A stretch of 64,000 nt of DNA from an uncultured Leptolinea sp. (GCA_903828565.1 CAIKMQ010000005.1:33784-97783); one strand, 5' to 3'; positions 53,141-63,554 are shown, counted from the stretch's first letter. Numbers and translations: made by a program. The notes: a model not told the origin generated them from the letters alone.

Positions 53141-56128
53141 ATGGCGCAGCCGCTTAATTTTCAATCGATTATCATGAAGTTGCAACAATTCTGGGCGGAC
53201 CAGGGCTGCCTGGTCTGGCAACCGTATTATTCCCAGGTAGGTGCTGGTACCATGAATCCGGCAACCTTTTTACGCGTTCTTGGCCCCGAGCCGTGGAACG
53301 TGGCGTATGTCGAGCCTTCCGTGCGCCCCGATGACGGGCGTTATGGCGAGAACCCCAACCGCCTGCAGCAGCATTACCAGTTCCAGGTCATCCTCAAACC
53401 CGATCCGGGCAATCCGCAGGAGGTCTACCTGAAGTCGCTTGAAGCAATCGGTATTGACCCGCGGGACCATGACATCCGCTTTGTGGAAGACAACTGGGAA
53501 TCCCCTGCGCTGGGTGCCTGGGGTCTTGGCTGGGAGGTCTGGCTGGACGGCCAGGAGATCACCCAGTTCACCTATTTCCAACAATCCGGTGGTATGGTGC
53601 TGGAGCCGGTATCGGTGGAGATCACCTACGGCCTGGACCGCATCGCCATGGCCCTGCAGAAAGTCCGCTCCTTCCGGGATATCCAGTGGAACCCCGCACG
53701 CACAGCCGGTGATGTCAACCTGTTGGCAGAACAAGAACACAGTAAGTATTACTTCGAGGTAGCGGATGTTGAGCGCGTCCGCGCCATGTATGATCTCTTT
53801 GCGCAGGAAGCGGAAGTGGCACTATCACAGGGCCTGGTGCTGCCGGCGCATGATTACATCTTAAAATGTTCGCACACCTTTAATATCCTGGATACCCGCG
53901 GCGCGATCGGGGTCACCCAGCGCCAGGCATTCTTCGGACAGATGCGCGACCTTGCCCGCAGAACTGCGGAATTGTATGCCTCTCAACGGGAACAGCTGGG
54001 CCACCCCTGGAATTCCGGGCAAGTCATTCCTCCAGCAAAAACTGCACCTTACGGCATGCCAGTGATCTCTGCTGTAAAAGCAGACATGTTATTTGAGATC
54101 GGCACGGAAGAATTACCGGTCGCAGACCTGGATTCAGCGTTGGCGCAGGTGAAAGACCTGGCTGCCGGGCTATTCAAAGATTCCCGCCTGGGAGTGGAAG
54201 AACTTCGGGTATACGGCACCCCGCGCCGGCTGGTCATCCATGCCCGCGGCGTGGATACCCGCCAGGCAGACCGGGAAGTAGTGGTCAAAGGCCCGCCCGC
54301 GAACCGCGCGTTTGATGCGCAGGGCAAACTGACGCCTGCGGGGGAAGGTTTTGCCCGCGGTAAAGGGGTGGACCCATCAGTATTGAAAATTCAAGAAATC
54401 GACGGCGGTTCGTATGCTGTTGCCGTAGTGCAGGAAACCGGCCGTAGCGCCGTCGACATCCTCGCGGTTGAACTGCCAAAACTGGTCTCACGGATTAAGT
54501 TTGATAAGACAATGCGCTGGAACAGCAGCAAAGTGGCTTTCTCACGGCCGCTCCGCTGGTTCCTGGCGATGATGGATGGCAAGACCATCCCATTTGAATA
54601 TGCCGGCCTTACGTCCGCAGCGATCACACGCGGATTGCGGCACCTGCAACCATCCGAAAAATTAGTTGCATCCCCGCAGGAGTATTTCGACTTCCTGAGT
54701 TCACAGGGCATCGTGCTGGATGGATCAGAACGCAAGAAGAACATCCGCGCACAGGTGGCAAAAGTGATGCGTGATTGCGGTGCGGATGAGCAAGTGGATG
54801 AAGGTTTACTGGAAGAAGTGGTGAACCTGGTCGAAGCCCCCACCGCTTTCCGCGGCGAATTTGAAAGTGAACATCTCAAACTACCCGCGGACGTGCTCAT
54901 CTCTGTGATGAAGAAACATCAGCGCTACTTCCCCGTCAAGAAGGCCGGAGAGTTGTTGCCGTATTTCGTTGCCGTCCGCAATGGAGATGGCCGACATCTG
55001 GATACCGTAGCGGATGGCAATGCGCAGGTGATCCGCGCGCGCTTCGCGGATGCAGCTTTCTTTGTCAAGGAGGACCTGCAGTACCGTCTGGCAGATTTTC
55101 TCCCCCGCCTGGGGACGCTGGTTTTCCAGATCAAGCTCGGGTCCATGCTGGAGAAGACCCATCGGGTCGAGAAGATCGTTGAAGATCTAATCCCAATGCT
55201 GGGCATTCAAGCAGCCGACCTGCCAGTTACCCGCCGCGCTGCCAGCCTATGTAAAGCGGATCTGGTGACCAAGATGGTGATCGAGATGACCTCGCTGCAG
55301 GGGATCATGGGGCGTTTCTACGCTTTGCACTCTGGCGAACCTGCCGAAGTGGCAGAGGCCATCTACCAGCATTACCTGCCTCGCGGAGGCGGAGAAGCAG
55401 CACCTGCCGGCAAACCGGGGCTTGCTATCGGTATCGCTGACCGGCTGGATACCCTGGCTGGTTTGTTCGCGGCCGGGTTGGCGCCAACCGGTACCAAAGA
55501 CCCGTTTGCTCAGCGCCGGGCAGCGCTTGGCCTGGTGCAGAACCTGATCGCCTGGGATATCGATTTTGACCTGCGCAAGGGAATTCAACTGGCCGCAGCC
55601 AACCTGCCTCTCCCATCCACCGCCGAGTCTCAGGCTGCCTGTCTTGATTTCATCTCAGGCAGATTGCGCTCCATGCTTCTTGACCAGGGATTCAGATATG
55701 ACATTCTGGATGCTGTTCTGCCGGAATGCGGGTACAACCCCGCGCTGGCTTTCCGCGCTGTGAACACGCTTACAGCCATGATCGCGCAGCCGGATTGGCC
55801 GGCTACACTGCAGGCATACGCCCGCTGTGTGCGCATCACCCGTGATCAGAAACAGACCTTCGCAGTCAACCCGGCGAAATTCGTAGATGAGAATGAAAAA
55901 TCCCTTTACAACGCGTTGATGGGCTGTCAGCAGGCACAACCTTATACCAGCCTGCAAGCCTTTTTTGATGCATTCAAACCCATGATACCTGTCATCCAAG
56001 CCTTCTTTGATGCCGTCATGGTAATGGCCGAAGATCCAGATCAGCGAGCCAACCGTCTCGGCTTGTTGCAGCAGATCGCGGTGCTGCCTGCCGGCCTCGC
56101 AGATATCTCCCGTCTCGAAGGATTTTAG
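53141..56128 (+). CDS. glyS: Glycyl-tRNA synthetase, fused alpha and beta subunits
   Basis: A 995-residue single-chain form of the alpha2beta2 enzyme that charges tRNA-Gly. Residues 1-290 are the alpha chain, with [23 protein letters not shown] and [18 protein letters not shown] (class II motif 3). From about 320 the beta chain begins: [20 protein letters not shown], with HQRYFPV later. Separate GlyQ (about 300) and GlyS (about 690) give the same total. ATG 53141 follows TGGAG and a TATAAT at 53107-53112; the frame from 53090 would begin upstream of that box. Confidence 0.95.
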   Translation: MAQPLNFQSIIMKLQQFWADQGCLVWQPYYSQVGAGTMNPATFLRVLGPEPWNVAYVEPSVRPDDGRYGENPNRLQQHYQFQVILKPDPGNPQEVYLKSLEAIGIDPRDHDIRFVEDNWESPALGAWGLGWEVWLDGQEITQFTYFQQSGGMVLEPVSVEITYGLDRIAMALQKVRSFRDIQWNPARTAGDVNLLAEQEHSKYYFEVADVERVRAMYDLFAQEAEVALSQGLVLPAHDYILKCSHTFNILDTRGAIGVTQRQAFFGQMRDLARRTAELYASQREQLGHPWNSGQVIPPAKTAPYGMPVISAVKADMLFEIGTEELPVADLDSALAQVKDLAAGLFKDSRLGVEELRVYGTPRRLVIHARGVDTRQADREVVVKGPPANRAFDAQGKLTPAGEGFARGKGVDPSVLKIQEIDGGSYAVAVVQETGRSAVDILAVELPKLVSRIKFDKTMRWNSSKVAFSRPLRWFLAMMDGKTIPFEYAGLTSAAITRGLRHLQPSEKLVASPQEYFDFLSSQGIVLDGSERKKNIRAQVAKVMRDCGADEQVDEGLLEEVVNLVEAPTAFRGEFESEHLKLPADVLISVMKKHQRYFPVKKAGELLPYFVAVRNGDGRHLDTVADGNAQVIRARFADAAFFVKEDLQYRLADFLPRLGTLVFQIKLGSMLEKTHRVEKIVEDLIPMLGIQAADLPVTRRAASLCKADLVTKMVIEMTSLQGIMGRFYALHSGEPAEVAEAIYQHYLPRGGGEAAPAGKPGLAIGIADRLDTLAGLFAAGLAPTGTKDPFAQRRAALGLVQNLIAWDIDFDLRKGIQLAAANLPLPSTAESQAACLDFISGRLRSMLLDQGFRYDILDAVLPECGYNPALAFRAVNTLTAMIAQPDWPATLQAYARCVRITRDQKQTFAVNPAKFVDENEKSLYNALMGCQQAQPYTSLQAFFDAFKPMIPVIQAFFDAVMVMAEDPDQRANRLGLLQQIAVLPAGLADISRLEGF

Positions 56129-56182
56129 TCCGGTAGAATAATACTCGCAGGTTCAACAGTTTCACCTCTTCATAGCAGATAG

Positions 56183-56213
56183 CACCTCCACAGCGTTGGA
56201 GGTGTTATTACTT
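56183..56213 (+). terminator. Terminator after glyQS
   Basis: Arms CACCTCCA and TGGAGGTG around loop CAGCGT, then TTATTACTT. The T-run is interrupted but adequate. Confidence 0.7.
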
Positions 56214-56330
56214 GCACACCGCAGATATGTGACCAGTCACACTCTGAAAGATGTATCCGCGGTGGGATGTACGAACCCTTTTGGTCGGGTAATATGTACC
56301 CAGATCAAACGCGGCAAAGAGAGGTGAGTT

Positions 56331-57032
56331 ATGCTGGCAGACAGAGCCATGTACTGGATATCCCGCCCGGTGGTAAAGACCTATACCGGCACAATGTTAA
56401 AAATGAATGTAAAAAAGCACGTGGAGATGCCGGATGGCCCCAAGATCATCGCGGCTAATCACCCTACCACCACAGATCCGTTCTTTGTGGCCGCCATGGT
56501 CCATCAGCAAACGTTTATTTTGATCAATGAACTGCTCTTCCAGGTTCCTATTCTGGGTGAGTATCTGCGCCGTTCCGGGCATATTCCGGTGGCTGCAGGC
56601 AAGGGCCAGCAGGCAATCGATACTGCGCTTGAACACCTGGCAGCCGGCCATAATGTGATGATCTTCCCAGAGGGCGCTCTGTCACCCTTTGCGGGAAGCT
56701 TCCACCGTGCACGTACCGGTGTAGCCCGCCTGGCAGTGGAAAGTGGAGCGCCAGTCATCCCGGTGGGCATCTCGCTTTCATGGGATCGAATCCGGACCAT
56801 TCGTTCCACCGTGCAGGGCAGGGTGGAATACGGGCGTTGGTATCTGACCGGACCGTACCACATGACCGTCGGCGCGCAGATGAAATTCCACGGAGACGTG
56901 GAGGACCACGAGTACATCCACAGGGTGGCAGACACGGTCATGCGCCGAATTGGCAGATTGGCCGGCGAAAGCAGCAGCCGCATGCGGCCAGGTGTAGAGC
57001 AGCTTCGCCCGGTATATAACGATCTCACCTGA
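56331..57032 (+). CDS. plsC: 1-acyl-sn-glycerol-3-phosphate acyltransferase
   Basis: A 233-residue PlsC-type enzyme that adds the second acyl chain in phosphatidic acid synthesis at the membrane. The catalytic H-x4-D is NHPTTTDPFF near residue 42, FPEGALSPF near 110 is the acceptor-site motif, and PVIPVGISLSW near 140 is motif IV. A GAGGTGAG ribosome site precedes the ATG. It ends at a terminator. Confidence 0.9.
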   Translation: MLADRAMYWISRPVVKTYTGTMLKMNVKKHVEMPDGPKIIAANHPTTTDPFFVAAMVHQQTFILINELLFQVPILGEYLRRSGHIPVAAGKGQQAIDTALEHLAAGHNVMIFPEGALSPFAGSFHRARTGVARLAVESGAPVIPVGISLSWDRIRTIRSTVQGRVEYGRWYLTGPYHMTVGAQMKFHGDVEDHEYIHRVADTVMRRIGRLAGESSSRMRPGVEQLRPVYNDLT

Positions 57033-57044
57033 TCTATGTGAATA

Positions 57045-57073
57045 AAAAACTCCGGCCAGCCGTCGGAGTTTTT
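57045..57073 (+). terminator. Terminator after plsC
   Basis: Arms AAAAACTCCG and CGGAGTTTTT around loop GCCAGCCGT: the T-run is part of the stem end. Confidence 0.8.
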
Positions 57074-57150
57074 CCTATTAATTTTACCGAAAATGTGCTA
57101 ATATTAAAGCCAGATTAAATCACTCATTACTGGTTTTTATTGGAGGACGC

Positions 57151-58848
57151 ATGGCAAAATCCAAATGGATGAAAAACTTTTTCTTCCCACCCGCTGAGCG
57201 CTCGATCGGTATGAAGATCCTGCCGTACGCGGTTGTGATCATTGCATTCATCGTGTTCCTGGTCGCTGTAACAGTCGGCTGGGAAGTAACCAATTCCACC
57301 GAGTTCTGTGGTTTGGCTTGCCATACCATGCCGCCGCAATACATCACCCATGAGAACGCAACCCATAATCGGGTCACCTGTGAAGAGTGCCACCTCGGAA
57401 GAGCTAATCTGGCAACCCAGATTCCGCGCAAGATCCAGTATTCCTGGCAAACCGGTTCTGCCTTGGTGTTCAATACCTACGAATATCCCATCCGGGCGAC
57501 GACCATGCGCCCTGCGGTCGATGCCTGCGAAACCTGCCATTACCCTGAAACGTTCAGCGGAGATAAATTACTGACCCTGGATAAATTCGCGGCTGATGAG
57601 CAGAATACCAAAACGACGGTCAGCCTGTTGCTAAAGACCGGCGGCGGCTCCCAGCGTGAAGGCCTGGGCAGTGGCATCCACTGGCACATTGAAAACCCGG
57701 TCTACTTCTACACCGATGATCCCGAAAAGCAGGTCATCCCTTACATCCGGGTGACCAACACGGACGGCACGATCACCGAGTACGTGGATGTTGAATCTGG
57801 TTTCGATGTCTCCAGCATTCAGAGCAGTGACCTGGAATACATGGACTGCAACACCTGCCACAACCGCACATCCCATCAGATCCTCTCGCCCTCCAACGCG
57901 ATGGACCAGATGCTCAGCCGCGGCTTGATCTCTGCCAGCATTCCTGAGATCAAGAAAAAAGGCGAAGAGGTATTGACGGTGAATTATGAGACCGACGAAG
58001 CCGCCGCCGCAGCAATTGCCGGGCTAGAGACCTACTATCAGGAAAATCATAGTGATTTCTATGCTCAAAACACCCAGCTGGTGAAAGATGCCGTCGCGGC
58101 TATCCAGGCTAAGTGGGAAGTTTCCGGTTTTATCGAACAAGAGATGTTCTGGAATACGCATCTGGACAATATTGGGCATGAGACTGCCCCTGGTTGTTTC
58201 AGGTGCCATGATGGCAAGCATTTGACTGCCGAGAAAGAGGCGGTCCGCCTGGAATGCAACCTGTGCCACTCCATTCCGGTTGTATCCAAGGATACCGACC
58301 TGGTGACCAAATTGGAGATGAGCCGCAGCGGTATCGAGCCGCAAACGCACCTCAACACCAACTGGATCACCTTGCACAATCAGGCCTTTGACAGCAGCTG
58401 CCAGGGATGCCATACGGTAACAAATCCCGGCGGGGCAGATAACACCTCGTTCTGCTCCAATAGTGCCTGCCACGGCTCCAGCTGGTCTTATGCCGGTTTT
58501 GATGCCCCGGCACTGCGCGACGTCCTGAAAGATCAACTGCCGACTGCACCCATTGCCCCGACCCAGGTGGCTACATTGGAACCCGGAGGTCAGGTTTCTT
58601 GGAGCGTGGTAGGTGATCTGTTGAAATCCAAATGTGGTATGTGCCACGGCGAAGCCGGTACTGCCGGATTGACGCTGATCAGTTATGAGGGGTTAATGAA
58701 AGGCTCCAGCAAAGAGCCGGTTGTCATCCCGGGGGATGCTGCCAACAGCGTTATCGTAAAAGTACAACAAGCAGGACACCCCGTCCAGTTGACAGCTGAT
58801 GAGCTGAACCTCTTGATCGAATGGATCAATGCAGGCGCTGTACAGTAA
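57151..58848 (+). CDS. Multihaem c-type cytochrome, NapC/NirT-like N terminus, nine haem sites
   Basis: A 565-residue exported, membrane-anchored cytochrome. A helix at about 23-43 (ILPYAVVIIAFIVFLVAVTVGW) anchors it. Haem sites: CGLACH (53, CX3CH), CEECH (77), CETCH (126), CNTCH (233), CFRCH (349), CNLCH (369), CQGCH (417), CSNSACH (435, CX4CH) and CGMCH (496). The first two resemble NapC/NrfH quinol-linked sites; the last sits in a separate small cytochrome c domain (about 484-565). It probably passes electrons from quinol to an outer acceptor or enzyme. GGAGG precedes the ATG. Confidence 0.88.
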   Translation: MAKSKWMKNFFFPPAERSIGMKILPYAVVIIAFIVFLVAVTVGWEVTNSTEFCGLACHTMPPQYITHENATHNRVTCEECHLGRANLATQIPRKIQYSWQTGSALVFNTYEYPIRATTMRPAVDACETCHYPETFSGDKLLTLDKFAADEQNTKTTVSLLLKTGGGSQREGLGSGIHWHIENPVYFYTDDPEKQVIPYIRVTNTDGTITEYVDVESGFDVSSIQSSDLEYMDCNTCHNRTSHQILSPSNAMDQMLSRGLISASIPEIKKKGEEVLTVNYETDEAAAAAIAGLETYYQENHSDFYAQNTQLVKDAVAAIQAKWEVSGFIEQEMFWNTHLDNIGHETAPGCFRCHDGKHLTAEKEAVRLECNLCHSIPVVSKDTDLVTKLEMSRSGIEPQTHLNTNWITLHNQAFDSSCQGCHTVTNPGGADNTSFCSNSACHGSSWSYAGFDAPALRDVLKDQLPTAPIAPTQVATLEPGGQVSWSVVGDLLKSKCGMCHGEAGTAGLTLISYEGLMKGSSKEPVVIPGDAANSVIVKVQQAGHPVQLTADELNLLIEWINAGAVQ

Positions 58849-58878
58849 CTGCCAGAGGAAGAATTGATAGAATACAAA

Positions 58879-58902
58879 TAGCCCGCGAGCAATCGCGGGC
58901 TA
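58879..58902. terminator. Bidirectional terminator
   Basis: Arms TAGCCCGCGA and TCGCGGGCTA around loop GCAA, followed by TTAATTCT; it lies between the cytochrome and mgtC genes, which converge. Confidence 0.75.
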
Positions 58903-58920
58903 TTAATTCTGTAGTAGGTT

Positions 58921-59589
58921 CTATGCCACTCTGGCAGCTTTCACGCCAGACACAGCGGTAACCGCATCCAGTAGTTCGATGGCTTGTTTTCGTGGTTTGA
59001 GCTTGATCGTGAACTCGCTGGTCGTTGATCCATGTTCCACCTGGCGCGAGCTGAAATTAAGCGAATAGCTCTTGCAGACTTTCTGTATCACTTTGTGGAT
59101 GGCAGCTAAAGTCTCAGGTTGGCTATCTGATTCAACCCTGAGAATGACAGTGATGGCTACATCGATGAATTTCTTTTCCAGAATATTCAGCAGGATTAGG
59201 ACTGCCAGGATCAAAAGAGTGACTGCAACCGCCACCAGGATGTGCCCGGCGCCAACAGCTAATCCTACACCGGCCATCGTCCATAGAGATGTGGCCGTCG
59301 TCAAACCCTTGATGGTTGCACCGTAACGTAGAATAGCCCCGGCGCCCAAGAAACCGATGCCCGAAACCACCTGGGCAGCCAGGCGTGCCGGGTCACCATT
59401 GGGGACCATTGGTTGGAATTGCATGGCCAGATTGATCGAAAGGGTCATCATCAAAGCGGCTCCAATGACCAGGATCATGTGGGTTCGCAAACCGGCCGGT
59501 TGCCCCTGGCGTTCCCGCTCAAAACCTACGGCGGCGCCGAGCAGGGCAGCAATAGATACACGCAGAATCACTTCCAGGTCAGGTATCAT
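58921..59589 (-). CDS. MgtC/SapB family membrane protein
   Basis: A 222-residue protein. Four or five hydrophobic helices fill the first 150 residues, with the MgtC signature GAAVGFERERQGQPAGLRTH near residue 18 and ASGIGFLGAGAILR-type block (VSGIGFLGAGAIL) later. A C-terminal ACT-like region follows. Members act in magnesium or envelope stress; the exact role is unclear. It overlaps the LCP gene as ATGA and shares its transcript. Confidence 0.88.
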   Translation of the reverse strand: MIPDLEVILRVSIAALLGAAVGFERERQGQPAGLRTHMILVIGAALMMTLSINLAMQFQPMVPNGDPARLAAQVVSGIGFLGAGAILRYGATIKGLTTATSLWTMAGVGLAVGAGHILVAVAVTLLILAVLILLNILEKKFIDVAITVILRVESDSQPETLAAIHKVIQKVCKSYSLNFSSRQVEHGSTTSEFTIKLKPRKQAIELLDAVTAVSGVKAARVA

Positions 59590-61046
59590 TGTCCCATTGT
59601 GTTGTTCTTGGCCCAGTCATCACCGAGCACAACGATCACATCTACCGTTGAGTTCGGATCATAACTGGCACTGCGGATCTGCGCAGGCCCCAGGTTGAGG
59701 ACACTGGCAAAATAAGAGAGCGTATACGGGTTCCCGGTGATATCAATGACGTAGGAGAAGCTGCTGGCATCACCCATGCCGTTCTCCACCACCGTCACAC
59801 CCTGGTTGGCAAAATATGCGGCCGAGGTATCATTCAATCCGGGGGTGGATGAGCCGTTGCGAATGGAGACGCGCGCGCCTTCAGCCTTCATTAACTCCAC
59901 GGGGTTGGATGAAACCAGTGAAGCGCCAAGCGGCCCACTGGTGGCAAAGGTCGCATCACGGACCGCGCGTACTTTATCCATGATGGGCACCAGAATGGAT
60001 TGACCATCCGCGGACATGGTCATGTAGGCGGAGTCTTCTGAGATCAAGCCATGATGTATGTTCTCACCAGGTATTTTGGCAGCAAACAGAGCCAGTTGGA
60101 CGATCTGATTCAATGTTAAGTTTGTGGCGACACCTTGTGACAGGTCGGAATAAAGTTTTGGGGCTTTGGCGATCAGCGTAGGAAGCATATTAAAGTCCAG
60201 AATACGGGAACGGACTGCGTCTACCACCTGCTGTTGACGGGCAGCACGATCGTAATCGCCACCGGCTGTATGTCTGGCACGGGCATATGCCAGGGCAGTC
60301 CGGCCGTCCAGCGTTTGTACGCCGGGTTTCAACCAGAGTTCTTCTCGGGTGTACGTGCGGCCTTTTTCATCATGAACCGTGTAACCGCCAATGATGGATA
60401 CTTTGATCTTTTCCTTCACATGAATGTCTACCCCACCGATCTCGTCGATGAACTTAGTGAAGGCTTCAAAATCGATGCGGGCGTAGTAATTGATGGGTAC
60501 ACCCAAAAAATCTTCAACAGTCTGAACAGCCATTCCCGGGCCGCCCCCCGGCATCTGGTACGCTTCACCCAGGAAGTACGCTGTGTTGATCTTGCTATAA
60601 TCGAACCCCGGGATATTAACCCAGAGGTCACGCGGTATGGACATAATACCGGCAGTATTCGTCTTGGGATCCAGCGAGAAGAGCATCATGGAGTCTGTGC
60701 GCGGCGTCTTGCGAGCTGCCGTATCATCATAATCCAAACCCATGACGAGGATGGTAATGCGGCTGGAGCCGTCCCATGCCTGAGGTGTCGGGCCCGTGTC
60801 CTGCTGCAGGGTGTCCCCACCGCTGGCAAATGGCGTACCGGCAGCATCCACACCGGTTTCACCCTCGTTGAAGACGGGTGCGCCGGGTAGAGTGCCCAGC
60901 GTCCAACCGGCAACAAGGTTCTTAACCAGCAGGAAAGCCAGAATGGCTGTGGTGAGTGCCACGAGCCCGAATGCTACAAGCAGGATCTTCTTTGCGGTAA
61001 TGCGGGCGCGTACGCGAGATTTTGGTCGGGTAAATTGAGTGCTCAT
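59586..61046 (-). CDS. LytR-CpsA-Psr (LCP) family glycopolymer ligase
   Basis: A 486-residue membrane protein. A helix at about 22-45 (ILLVAFGLVALTTAILAFLLV), then the LCP domain at about 95-260: ITILVMGLDYDD, RTDSMMLFSLDP, SIPRDLWVNIPG and GRTALAYARARHT hold the Asp/Arg residues that bind the pyrophosphate lipid. The end has a LytR C-terminal domain (from about 390). LCP enzymes attach glycopolymers from lipid carriers to peptidoglycan. This is the likely anchor for a surface glycan such as that encoded at 1-31 kb, though not in the same operon. Confidence 0.9.
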   Translation of the reverse strand: MSTQFTRPKSRVRARITAKKILLVAFGLVALTTAILAFLLVKNLVAGWTLGTLPGAPVFNEGETGVDAAGTPFASGGDTLQQDTGPTPQAWDGSSRITILVMGLDYDDTAARKTPRTDSMMLFSLDPKTNTAGIMSIPRDLWVNIPGFDYSKINTAYFLGEAYQMPGGGPGMAVQTVEDFLGVPINYYARIDFEAFTKFIDEIGGVDIHVKEKIKVSIIGGYTVHDEKGRTYTREELWLKPGVQTLDGRTALAYARARHTAGGDYDRAARQQQVVDAVRSRILDFNMLPTLIAKAPKLYSDLSQGVATNLTLNQIVQLALFAAKIPGENIHHGLISEDSAYMTMSADGQSILVPIMDKVRAVRDATFATSGPLGASLVSSNPVELMKAEGARVSIRNGSSTPGLNDTSAAYFANQGVTVVENGMGDASSFSYVIDITGNPYTLSYFASVLNLGPAQIRSASYDPNSTVDVIVVLGDDWAKNNTMGQ

Positions 61047-61144
61047 AACCTATTTCCGGGTGCAGGATTTAAAAACTGGAACACTCCGCTCTTGTTGCAA
61101 GAGATGTTCCAGCCTGAATGGGAGTGGGCTGAATAGACAGTTCG

Positions 61145-61363
61145 CTATAACAGTGGCGGGGCTGGCGGCAGATCTTTCACCGCAGTTTCTTTCCATTTAT
61201 CGCCTTCATCAATCAAAAGTACCGGGATATCTTCGCTAATGGGATACTTTCGTCCGCAATCCTGGCATACCAACCATTCTTTGCGTTCGAGTTTCAGTAT
61301 GCCAGCTTCCGAGGCGCTGCATGCCGGGCACCGAAGTATTTCCAGTAGATCATTATTGAGCAT
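61145..61363 (-). CDS. Trm112-like zinc-ribbon protein
   Basis: A 72-residue protein. The N-terminal ILRCPAC and the later LVCQDCGRKYPI form a zinc ribbon like Trm112, which binds and activates methyltransferases in other organisms. A GGAGG ribosome site is 5 bases before ATG. It stands between the VanW and LCP genes on the same strand. Confidence 0.8.
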   Translation of the reverse strand: MLNNDLLEILRCPACSASEAGILKLERKEWLVCQDCGRKYPISEDIPVLLIDEGDKWKETAVKDLPPAPPLL

Positions 61364-61420
61364 TAGACCTCCAGCCTGTCTTAGAGTATTCAGGCTTAAT
61401 CATACCACACCGTGCTTTTG

Positions 61421-63274
61421 TCACTCGGTTAGAGCCCCGGGAGGCAAATCTGTCCCCGGTCCGTATTCGTAGATGGCCTGCCACGGTTCATAATGGGTAT
61501 CGAACACATCCTGAAAGTAGATCTGGCCGTTCCGGTAGACAGTGCGGCTGACGCGGACGTCGGCACCATCCGCCTCATAATCTATCTGCTTGATCTTTCC
61601 CTGTGCCAGAGAACCGTTTTCTTTATATAAAGGTTTAGGCGCTTCGACCACATTTTCAAGGCCGTGATTCTGCCATTCCACTACACGGCCATCCGCTGTG
61701 GAATAGAACTTCCAGGTGATCCAGGAATCGCTGACATAGGTTTCCATCAACAACCAGTAGGGTGTATCGTTCACAAACTTGAAATCCACCACCGGGATGA
61801 ACACCGTGGCATCTAATCCCGCGAGGTCGGTATTCCGTGCCCCTGAGCTGGTCTGTTCATAATAACCAACGCGGTAGGCATGGGCATACCGTTCTGTCAC
61901 AGGGAAACCGCTGAAAAAGGCAGCACGAAAGAGCGTGGTGCTAACCTGGCAGACGCCGCCGCCAACGCCTTTGATGGTCTGGTTGCCGAAGATGATCAAC
62001 GCTTCGGTATACCCGTTATCCAGGCTGACATCTTTCATGGCATTCGCCATTGAAAACTCTTCCCCGGGTGCGATCAGCAGTCCGTGAAAGTTCTCTGCTG
62101 CGGTGCGGATGTTATGGATCCGCGCAGCCGTGGAGCCGTAAAAGTATGTCGTTTCTTTATGCACCAGTTGAGTGATGCCTAGATCAGCGCCGGTAGCTGT
62201 GTCATCCACTGCCGGTTGGGTGATCACGACACGCAATGGAACGGTATGATTCCCGCTTTGCAGTGCCAACAGGATGTCATCCAGGCTGTTTTCCATATCC
62301 AGGGACCGACCGCTGGTGGAAGGCTGCAACAGATCCAACCGCAATGTGTCATCGTTGAAAATAAACCGCGCATTCTCCGGATAGCGTTCCAGCTCAGGAG
62401 CCACCTGCTCGAGATACCCGCGAAGGGCGGAGCGCTGTAAGGTCAACTGATATGGATAATCCGGGTGGGCCGGGTCGGGTGTAATCGTCAGGGCGGATGC
62501 CAGCCAGTTCGCGTCCACTTCCCATGGCCCCGGGTCCCCTTCCGCAGGGTCGGGCAGGGTCAGCGTCAATGGAGCGGAGAGGATCGAGCGCGCGGCATTG
62601 GCCAGCGGTGCGGCATCTTTCAGCAAGGGGGGATGCTCCACAACGGTGATGGAGACAACGCCATCAGTCAGGGTTTGCAGCTGGGCCGATAGCATTGGAA
62701 GGGTGGCGTTGATATCCAACTCCAGGCCAACCTGCCCGGGCGTGGTGATAACATCCAGCCCGGAGAGATGAATACCCGCTTCGATCGTGGGGCGGTTGAT
62801 CTGTGCTGCCAGGGCGACCAGGTATCTCTGCGCTGCGGATTCATCCAGGACGACCACTGCTGGTACATCCAGGCGGTACTGTTTGCCACGGAGCATACGC
62901 CAGAGGCTGCCCGGCAAGCCACCGCGATGCGAGTCGGTGTATGCATTCAGTGCGGTGGTATTGACATCTAGGATAAGACCAAGCTCTGCCGGTCGTGCCA
63001 GCCAGTGCCGGTCTCCATACTGAAGCAGAATCTGCCCGGTGGACGGGAAAGGCAAGGCTATAGCGAGCGATGTGGCTGCCTGTTCGATCGTTTGGCCGGA
63101 AAGATCCACGCCATTCACATAGGTGCCCGGGCTGATCTTGCCGGAGGATGAGAATGCCGCCGTAACCCCGAGGATCAGGATGAGAAGGAACAGAGTGATA
63201 AAGAAGGCAAACAGAATGACCAGCGCAATCTTGCTGGAGGAACGGGCGGATCTTCGAGTATATGCAGTAGTCAT
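61421..63274 (-). CDS. VanW family protein with peptidoglycan-binding domain
   Basis: A 617-residue exported protein. A helix at about 17-40 (VILFAFFITLFLLILILGV) anchors it, followed by an YoaR-type PG-binding region (about 55-350) and a VanW domain near 385-520: GLLIAPGEEFSMANAM, then IKGVGGGVCQVSTTLFRAAF (the signature). The end is a G5-like tail. The family links to cell-wall and cortical glycan enzymes, but its activity is unknown. Six bases separate a TATAAT from the ATG (see findings). Confidence 0.85.
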   Translation of the reverse strand: MTTAYTRRSARSSSKIALVILFAFFITLFLLILILGVTAAFSSSGKISPGTYVNGVDLSGQTIEQAATSLAIALPFPSTGQILLQYGDRHWLARPAELGLILDVNTTALNAYTDSHRGGLPGSLWRMLRGKQYRLDVPAVVVLDESAAQRYLVALAAQINRPTIEAGIHLSGLDVITTPGQVGLELDINATLPMLSAQLQTLTDGVVSITVVEHPPLLKDAAPLANAARSILSAPLTLTLPDPAEGDPGPWEVDANWLASALTITPDPAHPDYPYQLTLQRSALRGYLEQVAPELERYPENARFIFNDDTLRLDLLQPSTSGRSLDMENSLDDILLALQSGNHTVPLRVVITQPAVDDTATGADLGITQLVHKETTYFYGSTAARIHNIRTAAENFHGLLIAPGEEFSMANAMKDVSLDNGYTEALIIFGNQTIKGVGGGVCQVSTTLFRAAFFSGFPVTERYAHAYRVGYYEQTSSGARNTDLAGLDATVFIPVVDFKFVNDTPYWLLMETYVSDSWITWKFYSTADGRVVEWQNHGLENVVEAPKPLYKENGSLAQGKIKQIDYEADGADVRVSRTVYRNGQIYFQDVFDTHYEPWQAIYEYGPGTDLPPGALTE

Positions 63275-63280
63275 GCAAAA

Positions 63281-63286
63281 ATTATA
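63281..63286 (-). promoter_or_regulatory. -10 box of vanW-type gene
   Basis: On the - strand TATAAT stands 6 bases before the ATG, so a transcript would start at the start codon. No good -35 box is seen. Confidence 0.4.
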
Positions 63287-63404
63287 ACATCCAGCGAGTT
63301 TATGACCTCAGGGGGAGAGTTGGTTATTGAAGAGACGACAACACATAGAGAAAGTTCCCTGGCGGGAGATGTATAGAGTCTTTGAGAGAATTTTGCAAAA
63401 AACC

Positions 63405-63432
63405 TTGCGGAGATGGAGAAGCGTGGTAGAAT
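63405..63432 (+). promoter_or_regulatory. rRNA operon promoter candidate P1
   Basis: TTGCGG (63405-63410), 16 bases, TAGAAT (63427-63432). It is the first of three promoters facing the 16S gene and the weakest match. Confidence 0.4.
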
Positions 63433-63520
63433 CGCTGAGCTTTACCCGAGAGAACAAGTGCACGTGTGAAGAGGGAAGAAAGCAAAATCGAGAAAAACCG
63501 AAATTGCCCCCTCAATACCC

Positions 63521-63548
63521 TTGACAGGTAAAGCCAGTTGCGTATAAT
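63521..63548 (+). promoter_or_regulatory. rRNA operon promoter P2
   Basis: TTGACA (63521-63526), 16 bases, TATAAT (63543-63548): two perfect boxes. Its transcript would run into the terminator at 63651-63679. Confidence 0.8.
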
Positions 63549-63554
63549 AGACAA

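Noticed and set aside
63327..63524. 65-residue frame upstream of the rRNA promoters
   Set aside because: Starts at TTG with no ribosome site, covers a promoter region and has no recognisable sequence.
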